Source: Panax quinquefolius (taxonomy: Eukaryota; Streptophyta; Magnoliopsida; Apiales; Araliaceae). From it: 64,000 bases of DNA. The DNA is taken from contig CM035168.1 in assembly GCA_020205615.1 (NCBI GenBank), forward strand, positions 123,527,573-123,591,572, given 5' to 3'. The notes under the pieces are model-generated. The model was not told the origin of the DNA. It saw only the letters and a list, made by a program, of their open reading frames with translations, and ran no database searches. Shown piece by piece: positions 37,323 through 48,700 of this stretch. The translations under genes and the position numbers were made by a program. Within the stretch, counting starts at the first letter, position 1, and each line of letters begins with the position of its first letter.

Positions 37323-39330
37323 ATGGAGATGGAGGAGTGCGAGAACGAGATATTCGACATTACAAAGATGCTCACCACACCAAAAAGGGACTTCCTTCTT
37401 CGCAGCAACGGCGACAAGGTACTTTTTTTCCTCAGAAAAACCAATTTTTCCCCCTAATCAATCAAACCATAACATACAAATTTATAAAAATCAATATTAT
37501 GATGTATTATGTATTATTTAAAGCTTTAGGATATCAACCATCATGTCAATTGACAACTACAATAGGATAACGAAAATAGGATTCAGTAGGTTGCTATAAT
37601 CTGATTTTTATAGATTCTTTGGTGTTTAGGTATCTTATTGATGATTTAGGTTTATTTGATTTTGCTCATAAATTTTATATTTTTTACTACTACTTTTGAA
37701 GGAGAAAGTTGACAGCTTGAAAGGAAAGATAATAGCAATCCACTTTTTTCAAGTGAGAGGAGCTATAGAATTCCAAAATCGCTACGGCTGGAAAGTGGGA
37801 AAAGTCATAGAATATCCACGGATCAAGGTGGCCGCCGATTTATTAGATGCATACGAGGAACATCACTCTAAGGGTGATTTTGAGGTTGTTTTCGTAGCAA
37901 CCTTTGAAGAAGAAGAAGAAGAAGGCAGCTTCGAGAAGGAGGAGGAGGCATTTTTTAAGCAGCAATTTCTGAGGATGCCATGGCTTGCAATTCCATTTTC
38001 AGATATTGATGCAAGAAGAAAGCTTTCAAAAGCATTTGTGCCTTGGCTTTTATTGAATTTCCAATCTTCCACTATTATTGATGCTACTGGAAGATTGCTA
38101 TCGCGACAGGCTGACCAATACCTGAACGAGTTTGCTGCTGACTTCTATCCTTTTACCTCTCAAAGGAAGAAGGAGATGATTGAAGAGACGTTAAGCCTTC
38201 AGAAGAATAATGACGTATCATTACAGTTTCTCTTGGCTGCTCCCAACCGCGATTTTTTAATTTCAAACCAAGGAACTAAGGTACCTATAACCAAACTGGA
38301 AGGGAAAGTAGTTGGTCTTTATTTATATGGAACCAGTGGGAGCCTTCACCTTTTGCCTAAACTCAATTATATTTATCATGAATTGAGAGTGAATAGACAA
38401 GTTAACTTTGAGATTGTATTGGTTAATCTTCACTTCATGAATTATGGTTATGGTGATGAAGAGTCATTCAACAAGGCGTTTGGACTAATGCCGTGGCTTG
38501 CATTACCATTTAAGGATAAGATGTGCAGGAAGTTGTGGCTGAAGTATATTCCATGGGGGGGAAGACGAAAGTGATGATGGTGTTTTTGTGGTCATTTCGT
38601 CTAATGGAAAATCAGTCGATCCATATGGTGCCAAAGTCATTATAGATTACGGTATTGACGCATATCCATTTACGCGAGAAAAGGCTGTGAAGATTGAAAA
38701 GAAAAAACTAAAACGGAAAAGAATAATGCCCAAAATAATTGCTCATAAAGATCATTTGATTCGGAAGGATGGAGGCAAGGTAAATAAAAAGACCACTCTC
38801 TCTTGATATAATAGTTTTCTTGTGGACTTAGTTTCAAGTTTCAACTAATGATTATTGCATTGACATTGTCCATATGATAATATAACGAATTTAAAATAAG
38901 CCTACTTTGTACCTTTGCTCTTGCTCACTGTATATATGTAAAATTTCAGGTTCATGTTAACAAGATCTTTGGAAAGAACATCCTGTTGTTTGTTGGTTCT
39001 GAAAGAGTCCAGTCAACCCTAAGCTTTTTACCTGAACTCTTGGGATGGTACAGAGAAATTAAAAATAGAGATAAAAACTTAGAAGTTATATACCTGTCTC
39101 GAGACCAAGACAAAGCCACGTTAAATGATGTATTCCGAGAAATGCTGTGGCTTACTTTCCCATTTAGATCCAAGAACCGGCTTAGTGACATGCTTAAGGA
39201 TGTGAAGTACTTTTCTTACTTGGGAAGAGATGGCCAAATTGTCAGTAAAGATGCAGTAAAACATTTGAGAAGTCGTGGAGCTGATGCCTATCCCTTCACC
39301 GATGAGACCTTTTGGAAGATGTTAAATTAG
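37323..39330 (+). CDS. Nucleoredoxin-like protein, three degenerate thioredoxin-like domains, one frameshift
   Basis: Three exons with GT-AG phase-0 introns: 37323-37418, 37702-38779 and 38950-39330, about 517 residues. The start is the first ATG of a frame reading RDFLLRSNGDK, the usual opening of nucleoredoxin domain 1. Domain 1 is at about 20-185 (FEVVFVATF, MPWLAIPFSD, ADFYPFT). Domain 2 is at about 190-350 (NRDFLISNQGTKVP, MPWLALPFKD, DAYPFT). Domain 3 is at about 375-515 (KNILLFVGSE, WLTFPF, DAYPFT). Active nucleoredoxins are nuclear/cytosolic disulfide reductases using WCxxC in the outer domains. Here no CxxC exists and only two cysteines are present, so redox catalysis is unlikely. 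The C-terminal Cys/His-rich C1-like domain of plant NRX1 is also missing. A G7 run (38555-38561) carries one extra base. Exon 2 is 1078 bp, and removing one base restores both frame and intron phase. This may be a sequencing error or a young pseudogene. Confidence 0.88.
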
Positions 39331-39775
39331 AACTAGGAGAAAGATTCGTCTGGACTGTGATGGACGAAAAGGGGGACGAGTACAATCCTAATTGTTTGCA
39401 TAACATGTCTCCAAAGTATTCCAGGGGACGTCGTTCGAGAATATTCTGAAGTGAAGTGCATGTGGGGTTTGTTTTTAACCTGGGAATTCCCGTACTTATT
39501 TTAAGTTTAGCTTGGTCAACAGAACATATGCAATGCTTCTGTATCCTGTTTATTCAAATTAATCTGCTTGTGCACTAAAATACAGTTTGTTTGTTGGGAG
39601 AGAATGTGCAACAAGGAAACAGAGGTTGTCTGAATGTCTCTGTTTATTTTTTCCAAAGTACTTGCATGTGAAGTAATTATAATAATTAAAAATATTAATA
39701 ATATATTTTTTTACAAGAAGTTATTTGTGTTTATCTTCTTATTCACATAGTGTAAAGTACTAGCAAGTGAAACCC
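39331..39775. other. Convergent intergenic region
   Basis: This is the 3' flank shared by two genes that end towards each other. It is AT-rich near 39660-39780, as expected for polyadenylation regions. No coding sequence was recognised. The frame after the nucleoredoxin-like stop shows no clear C1-type zinc domain. Confidence 0.65.
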
Positions 39776-42700
39776 TTAATTAAAAAAAAAAGTATTTATG
39801 CCACACTTATTTACAATTGTTAAAGACGACAAATCTATATAATACATAAAAGCTTTGAAAAACAGTCTCCCATAAGAACCCAATTTTTTCATTTCTGAGT
39901 CTGCTATGTCATCTCTCTGCTGCTGCTCCATAATTTCATCCCTTCCTCTTTTTTGACAACTCGTGTTTTCTCTACGGACACGAATGAGTTCTTCCTTTTC
40001 ATCACAGTCCCTCCTTAAGTGCACATCTTCTTTCTTATGTTTGCAATGAAAATCATCCAAGTTCTCAATTCGAGTCTTCAAATTATCACCCCCGTTTCTT
40101 TGTCGCGATCCAATATCTTTATAATGACGACCCCTCCAATTGTCATTGTCCAACCGTTTTCTTAATTTATATTCATCTATAGCACTCCCATCATTTTCTC
40201 TAACCTTACTCCGGTGCCTGGATCCCATTTCATCACCACGAACTCTCTTCCTCATGTCATCCGTTCTAGTCATTCTGCTGTGTGAATCCACGTCTTTCCG
40301 TTGCCAGGCTCCATCAGAATTATCACACTCTTTGTGCTGATCAATAATCTCTGTTTTCATGCGCAAGGGATGGGCCGAAATAGAATCATAGTTTTTACCA
40401 TAAAAAGAATCCTCGCTCCCCTTCACTGCCGTGTGGTGTCTATTAATCTCATGTTGATTGTCATCACCTTTACTTTGGGCACTATGCTCATCTTCATTGA
40501 GTGGTCTCTTTATGATTCCCGTCCGAGTAGAACATTCGTCTTGGACAACTTCCTCCTCAACAACATCTCGCAAATTCTGGCAGTCTGCTATTTCCTGACC
40601 TTGCTTTGCTGTTTTGGCTACTTATTGCAGCTTTTGAGTCCTCTCTCTCATCAATATCTTCCAAAAACGGTTGTTTGACTTGGGAAACTAGCTTTTGTTT
40701 TCTCATAGAAACATTATATTTTTATCTTTGGAGTTGCCTTCTGTGGCAACCATATTCAAATCAACTTCCTCTCTTTCAATTTCAAAGCTTCCATCAGGCT
40801 GCACAAGATTCTCTTGCATGGCATCTTTATGTTCACAATCCTGTTCCTCGGTAATCACACCAGAGTTGCGAGATGAGAAAGGAGGACTATGTTTACCATC
40901 AATACTTTCTACAGTCATCCTTCCGATTACCGAAACATTTTTAACCCTGTGTACTTCTACTACAGATTATACTGGGTGTACTCTTCCTTTTGTCCGCCTG
41001 GGTTAAGAAGAGAGAAAACTTGATATGTTAATTAATGTTATATTCAATGTTCAAACACAAACATGGAATAAAAATCAGTGACTTAAATTAACTCAAATAT
41101 ATCAAAACAGCAGGGAAAATTAACAAAAAATCATATCATGGTAACATGTTTATACAGAGTACAAGAACAATTAAACCACAGAACCTAAGCCTAAGTTCAT
41201 TTTTACCCCCCCACCCCCACAAGTTTTATTTTTCTTGAGCATTGCTACTCATCCAATCAACATCCTTCCTTAATTCCTGGCATCATTACCCTTCCCCCCC
41301 CCCCCACCCCTCTCCCCTCTCCCCTCTCCCTCTCCCTTCTCCCCCTCTTCCCCCTGTTTTGATAAGTAAGTAGAATGCACCCATATCATCACTACTGCTT
41401 TAATCTCTCTTTTCAAATTAATTTGATATGCATGCATCAAACAAGCAAAGATAGGTACCTCTTTTCCAACCCACCCACCCCCCTCTTCAAAAAAAAAAGA
41501 GAGGGAGCGGGAGAATATGGTTCCGGTCTTTTCTTAATATCCTATATTTATCATTTCAGCATACTGCCGAAGTTTTAGTTATTATCACGTGGCCCCCTAC
41601 TAAAAAAATAACTCCTATATGAACCCACACCTAATTTAACCTTGGGCTCCAATGAGTTTAATAGTGCCACATAATATCTTCTCTATTTTTTAATAGAAAT
41701 AATGGATCAGGCGTTTGAGATACTTCTCAAACACCATAAAATCCAGATACTTCTCAAACTTTATCAAAAAATCCAAATTTGCACCGATCAAAATCCATAG
41801 CATAACCTAATTAAGAGGAAACTTTACAGATCGAGTGGAACCCATGCAAATTGAGTGGAATTTTAAATGAGTGAACCTTGCAGAGCAACTAGAACTTGAG
41901 AGGTAGAACCCAGATTGAGTGAAAACTTGCAGATCGGGCGGCTTCGGTTTTGAATGAGAACTCCGGTAATGGTTGTCTTCAAGGATTCTTCCACTCTTTG
42001 CTTTTTCCTATTCGGCACTATTTTTGTCAGTGAAAGGCTTACATGGTTTTAGAGAGAATAAAAATAAAAATATTCCAACCTCATCATCCACATTTCTTTC
42101 TGGGGGCCGTAGTTTCATTGTTTAATAAATGTTCAGTTTGGAGAAATATCGAATTATTGACAAATCCTCACATCAGAGACCATGTCCAAATGAACACAAG
42201 TATCAAATTATTGTTTTCAATAAATGGTTTTGAAGAAAGTTGAAAACTAACTTGCATGAAAACATTGATTTAGAAAACGTGACAGTTATACTGATAGTTG
42301 AATATATTCATGCACACGAAAGAAGAGAGTATTGGTCCACTTGGTTCGAGGAATTGTAATCGGAAGGAAAAGAAGGTATGAGAGATGTAAAAAGTATCTC
42401 TAAGGTTATTATTAAAGCTCCCAAGTGGGTACTTGTCTTAATTCGTTTACTTGTATTTTTTTGGAGGACTTTGTATCCACCTTGATTGTTTCTCTCTTCT
42501 TTCTAACAAATTCTTCTCAATTATCTGTAGTTGAAACATCATATGGTCGGTCAGTTTTATACTTTGTATTCCTATATTATGGTAAAAAGGATATTTTCGC
42601 ATATTAATAGTAGCTAGATACAGGTCATAATGCTGAGCAGAGACTTCTAAGATTTCGAAAGCTTTTCAAGCCTTTTGAGGGATTCTGTGATTCAAATCAA

Positions 42701-45700
42701 GCCTCAAGTATGATGTCTAACGGGACTACATGTGGTACCTAGTCAGTGGCGGAACCAAAAAGATTTTGTAGAGGGGTCAAAATTTTTAAACCAAGCGAAC
42801 CGGAATTATTAATATCACCACTTGCGGAATTTAAGACGTTGGCTTTGCTTAATTCCTAGTGTTTAGCAAAAACAGTCCTAAGAGGACTTTTAGCGAACAT
42901 GTTATGTGCGCCACTTTAACAATCGGATTTCGTAGCCATTTCTTTGTGTTCCAACCCGAATTCGTCATCCTTATTACTCCGCACACTAACAACTATACTC
43001 CATGACTAATACTGATGTAGCCCCTTATTACTCCGCCAAACTATATGTAGCCCTTTACAATAATTTTGATCCCACTGATGACTAAAACTGGCTTCGTAAC
43101 TGATAAACAGTGTCATAACCATCATCCTCAATTTATAATAACAAAAAAATTGAATAGAAGTACTAAATTGGTGCAATTAAATCTTCATGTAGAGATCTGA
43201 AAACAACAAGAGGCATATTAATTAACAAGGGATCTGCTCGGTGAACCATTTAAGTATTTTAACAGGAAGCTTGATAAGATCCACAACCAAATTTGCAAAG
43301 CAACTCACCAGACCTCCCATTACAGAGCAAGATTAATTAGGAAAAACAGAGCACAAAAAGAAAAAGAAATCTCTGTTTGTTTTCTGCAAAATCAAAATAC
43401 ATTGTTTTATAGTAGTTCCAATCAATTTGATTTGCAACAAAATCAATACCCATGATTCGCCGACGAAGAACAGAAAACCGAAGAAGAATACTGCGCTTGT
43501 AGGAGTCGCCGGAAGGAAGGCCCGGAACAGTGGTTGCCCGGCTGCCCCCCACCCCACCCCGCCCCGCCCTCCACCCCGCCACCCTCAGTTCCGCCTGGAA
43601 CCCTCGGCTACCGGGGCAGATGCCCCCCCCTGCCCCCCCTAGTTCCGCCTCTGTACCTAGTCTTCTCTTTTTCCTCTTTCTCCATCTTTCTTTATTTTTC
43701 TGCATTTTAATCTCGTGATCAGATCTAAAATTTATATTTTCCGATGTTAAAATTTAAAGTTTACCAAGCCCAATCATTCATCCAACACATAGAACTCTAT
43801 AACAAATTCAATTCTCAAATTAAATTATTGTTCTCAGGGGTACTGCTCGCAGTGCCCAGAACAGCCTCATGAACAAACCTACTGTGCACTAATTGTAACC
43901 CAACTTCTGCCTCTTTGCTATACCATCAATAAATTGTACACCCCAATTATATACCATCCAAACCCATAAAGGAATAAGCCAATACAAGACCCATTGTATA
44001 ACATTAAGTTTGGCATCTATGATTGAAGAAAGTTTGACTGATGCTTGTCCCAAAAGTTCTTTTAGATACTGTAGACGTGAACATTGTTGGGGCACCATCG
44101 AGCAACTAAAGCTTTTAAAAGCAATTGGTAACACGGTATAGGAGCTCTTTTTCAGCAAGATCTAGTGTTCAAGTCTTTACCTGTTGCATTGAGGCTATTT
44201 TGATTTCCATGCGCAAGTGGTGGGCACAATATGCATTTTTTGGATCTATACTCTTAACAGGTTAAGCTTTAGAGCAACTGCTAACCTAACACATGTAACA
44301 CCTATCAATGCTTATATAGGAAGAATAGGGAAGGGAAAAAACCACCACGAAGCCAACACAAACACAGTAGCGGCAAAGAGGTACCAAGCCAACCAAAAAA
44401 TTGAATGGAAAGACCCAAAATTAATAGAATCAACAATTTCATCTGCAGGACATATGCAAAGGGTTCCATCCAACATACCTCTCATCTCGAGGGACACGAG
44501 AACTGCGGCCAGGAAATACAGGGGTCTGCTCCCTAGAATCAAATTGGTACTGAATAGGAGCTTCCAACAAGAAAGGTGAGTTTCCATCTCCTTCTGTTAT
44601 ACTACTATGAACAGAATTCTTTAACGGTGCTTTTCTTCCCACAAGCTCCCTATTCCGGTCATTGTTAGTTTTTGGCACACTATCCAAAAGCTCAGCGTGT
44701 TCCTGTGCATTGTCCTCTTCAATATCATGGACTTCTCTGGGATCCTCTCGCAGGGAATCATCGTCTGGCAGCTCTGCGATGTCATTCCCGTGGAAGGAAT
44801 CATCATCTGCAGAATCCTGCAAGATGATCTGTTTGCCAAACAACATCAGTGCATACATAACGCACATGAATCATGAATGTATGAATATGGCTCAGATAAG
44901 TGGCACTGAAATCACAATTTAAAAACTAGGATTTACACTGACCTCAATGATAGCATCTGAATCACGAACCCTTGGTGGACGGATGTCTATGGATGGGAGC
45001 CTTTCACTATAACCAGTTTCCACCTGAATTGCTCTCCCAGTAGGCTAGCCGTAAATCAGATACACAAGTGAGTCCAGAAACTAATAAAGCAAACACTATA
45101 GTACACATTTAATAGTTAACCTTCTTGATATTGTTTCATTCAACCTACAGGCAATAAATTCTACGGAAAGATGAATACATACCAAAAGAATATGGAAGAG
45201 AGAAATTATAAACTAGTTAAAGGAATGATATCTGGATAACGTTAAAGGAATCTTCAGGGAGAAAAACTAGTAGTTCAAAACAAATGCATACTAATTGCGG
45301 CCGTGCACGCATAGATCCCTTTGTCGAATTACTTTGTCCAGCATCTTCTTTTCCAAAGTAAGTATTCTCGGAAGAAACATTATGAATACCTGCGGCTGCT
45401 GCCAGCTCTGGGGGCATGTCTGGATCATACTCCTGAAACAAGATAAAAAAATGGCATAAATAAGAAAGAAGAAAATTTTGTTTTTCTCAACTTTCATTAA
45501 AAATAATAATAAATAATTTTGCTCAAGCAAATATATGGATGCATGAATGCATATATCTACATATCCAGGTACAAAAGAAATTCATTACCTGTTCTACCCT
45601 CCCACTTTCATAGACACGAATTTTGCTTTGCATGGTTGCCTCCAGGAGGAGTTGTTCCTGCAAAGTTGAGTTTTAGGCATCCAGTCCCTCAGCTATAGCT

Positions 45701-48700
45701 TATATTGAAGACCAAAATATATCATATAAGACTGTCAAGTATAGAAGCTTACTGATAAACACTTACCAGCTGTTTGCAATAACCTTTCCAGGTTTCCTCA
45801 TTTAGACCAAAGTTGAAAATATCTGATATATCAATACCAGGGAGTCTCCAATGTTTTTCCTCGAAACTATCTATGCCTACTTCAAATATTGTCCTGAAAA
45901 ATGCATCATAATTCATAAAACTTGGATATTGAAATAAAAAAAAAAAAAAAAAAAAAAAGTGAATCTTTTATAGGATGTTGAACAATAATTTATTGCAACA
46001 GTAACACTACCTGTTTCAACAGCTTCCCTGTGCAACTATAAAATACAAAAGGTGTTGCTTATAATTGATTAAGTCAAAACCTACCACACATTGGTCAGGA
46101 GAGTAATGACAAAAGAAAAAAAGAAAAAAAATGTGAAGAACTTCCAACTTCCAAATAACCAATTATATATACATATAGACACATAAAGAAGAAGAAAACA
46201 TATCTTAATAAATGCTCGAAGGAATCTTAATATTGCTAAGTGTCCGTGTGAGACTGGTTTGTTCTCAAGTCATGCGGATCATGCATCCAGTGAAGTACAA
46301 ACCTGTGGTAACTTAATATCTCAACCTCGGACTAGTCCGCACAACCTATCTGGCCATAACTTGATTGATAGGTTCTTGTATATTGGAATGATCTGTGTTC
46401 TCTTCTCCCATCTAGAACACCACTTTTATTCCTAGTAAATTCTCTTCTTCTAAAAAACTTGATCATAGAATCTTATAGTATAGGGAATTTGGGGTCTGCT
46501 TGGTAACTGTATTTTTTTATAAATTTTTATTTTTTTGTTTTCATTTTTTAAAAACATCATCAAAAAACACTGATTGGTAACTGTTTTAGTTTCTGGAAAA
46601 GTGGGAGCAATAAATTCAAACAATTATAAATACAAGGGGTTGGCTTAAGAAGAGTTGTTTGGATTCCATAATCTCCTTCAAAGATTATTGCGAGAGTCCG
46701 TTTTAAAGGAATGATGGTATGTAAATTAAAATGCTTTGTACATGTTTTAAGATCCTGATGTTGCGCCTTGGTTATGTTTACTCTCTATTTTCTTTAGTTA
46801 TTTAGGTTGGAGTCTTTTGGAGTTTAATACCTGGTTTTGTATACAGTGGTCCCTTCTTGGAGCAGTTTTGGTGAGGTACTTGCACAAAAAGAAAATCAAT
46901 CTCAAACTTACAATCTGCAAAATTAAAGCAATTTAGGAATCGTTTTGACTTCAAAAGATCACGAAAATCCCTTATCAGTGTGAGCCACATCTTCAGTTAG
47001 AAAATCAAAGGTAATGGAGTTTCCAGTAATAATGATGTCATTAACAATATGTTAGAAAGTGATTGAATTTATTTTTTATTTATTTTTTTGAGGGGGGATT
47101 ATTTGAATTTGTAATGTATGTTGGTTGCATAGAAAATTAGATATGCATAGTGCATGTGCATGATTTGAGTAGCAGATCGACTAAAATTCAAAAATAAAAT
47201 CTAAAGTCAACTGGGATTGTTCAATGATATTAAGATACCAGAACGTCAATACACATGATAGATGAGTAAATAGCCACATTTCAATAGTTACAGGTAAAAT
47301 AGTGTTTGAATATCAGTGTCATATCCTAATAAGCAGTTAAATTGATCCAGCCACAATCAAATAGATACAATGAAAATACTTCAACCAGAAAAGATACCAA
47401 CCTTGCCAACCCACCCAGCCCTGCCCAAAAAGGAGGACGTGCAATCCAATACCACCAAGAACAGTCATAGCAAAGAAGTATTATCAATAAATAAAGGGTT
47501 ATGACAAATTGACAATCCAGCGAAATGCATAATTACATAATTGTGCAGCGTGCAATAATAGCTATAGACTTGCTCTGGATGTAAATCCAGAATATCATCT
47601 CCCTAAATGAAAACCAGAAAGGATAATTATGAGAAGGTTACTTGTGTGATGAAAGTGTGAATTCCAGTCCTCTGCCAAAACCATGCCCTGGTGCATTGTT
47701 GCCCCAAACAGGCATTTCATAACCCGGATGAAAACTTTTCTGCATGGGAGGAGCATCTTTCATTGTTGCTGGATGCCAGTCACCTCTACCGCGACCAGGG
47801 GTAGGTCCCATATTGACAGGTGGATGAATTTGACCTGGGGGGCCTCCGGGGGTGACAGGAGCTGCTCCAGGCATTGGTGCTGCACCTGCTCTTACATACT
47901 ACAACATTTTCCAAGAGAGAGAACAACAAATTATAAGGTTTGCAAAAAAAAAAATTGAAGAACATTATACGAAGAAAACAATTTCCTAACCAACAATAAC
48001 AGAGAAACTTCTTAGCTATGAGTACAAACAGAATCTACAGGGTGTCCAATAGGTTACTTAGTGTATACTCTCGTACATGAAAATTTTAATAAAAAAATAA
48101 TATCAGCTCCATTGTTAAATTGTTAAAGTTTATAAGGTTATCCCTGAGGATTCGGTCAGCTTCAAAGAGAAACAATATCATTTATCCAGAAAAGACAGAG
48201 AAAGAGATATTAAAAAATAAATATTAAACAAAGCCACAGAGAATTAAAGAGAGACAATATGAAAAAAATAAAAAAAGACTTTTAGTTTATAAAGAGAACA
48301 TCGTGCAAAGAAATTGGAAGAATTTGGAGCATGAAAAATTCTTTTTCAAGATATATAAGAAAGTAAAATACTACCAGGGGATTATTCCCTTAATAAATTT
48401 CAGAAACAAAAAAAATGAAATGGGTATGCTGGTCCTAAGAATGTGAAAATTGAAAACTCGGTACGACTCATGTTGGGTATAAACCATATCTAATCATTCA
48501 CTTGTAAGAGGTGGCTCGTGGCCTTGGCAAAACGGACAAGCACTAAACAGGTATAGAGTCTTTAAAAATGTATTTGAAAGAATAATAAAAATATAATTAA
48601 ACCCGGCTTTGCCTTTCAAGGAAGTAGCTTACAAACTCAATCAGCCACTGAACTAAACAACTTTATTTATTTTAAATCCAAAATTGTGTTGCCATTTAAT

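Larger units (their letters stand above)
40998..44478 (-). other. Intron 7 of the FIP1-like gene (3.5 kb)
   Basis: The donor GTATG at 44478 pairs with an acceptor preceded by a pyrimidine tract (TTTTCTCTCTTCTTAACCCAG). The intron holds a C/T-rich tract, a hAT-type element (42744-43653) and otherwise AT-rich sequence. A minus-strand open stretch at 43889-44158 (89 codons) has no recognised domain, so I do not call it a gene. Confidence 0.8.

Noticed and set aside
39331..39420. Possible C1-like zinc domain after the nucleoredoxin-like stop
   Set aside because: A shifted frame shows a few Cys residues, but spacing does not match the domain and stops intervene.
43333..43718. Pro- and Gly-rich frames on both strands around 43430-43705
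   Set aside because: They lie in the C-rich part of the hAT-type element and cross its end; this is a composition effect.
43889..44158. 89-codon minus-strand frame with hydrophobic stretches in intron 7
   Set aside because: No family was recognised, it lies wholly within an intron, and no splice or promoter evidence was seen.
44439..44867. 142-codon minus-strand frame taken as a separate gene
   Set aside because: Its middle is exon 7 of the FIP1-like gene (44828-44479); the ends are intron read-through.
46490..46640. Possible small hAT-like MITE (GGTCTGCTTGGTAACTG)
   Set aside because: Only one end-like word and one partial repeat were seen; no second end or target duplication could be placed.
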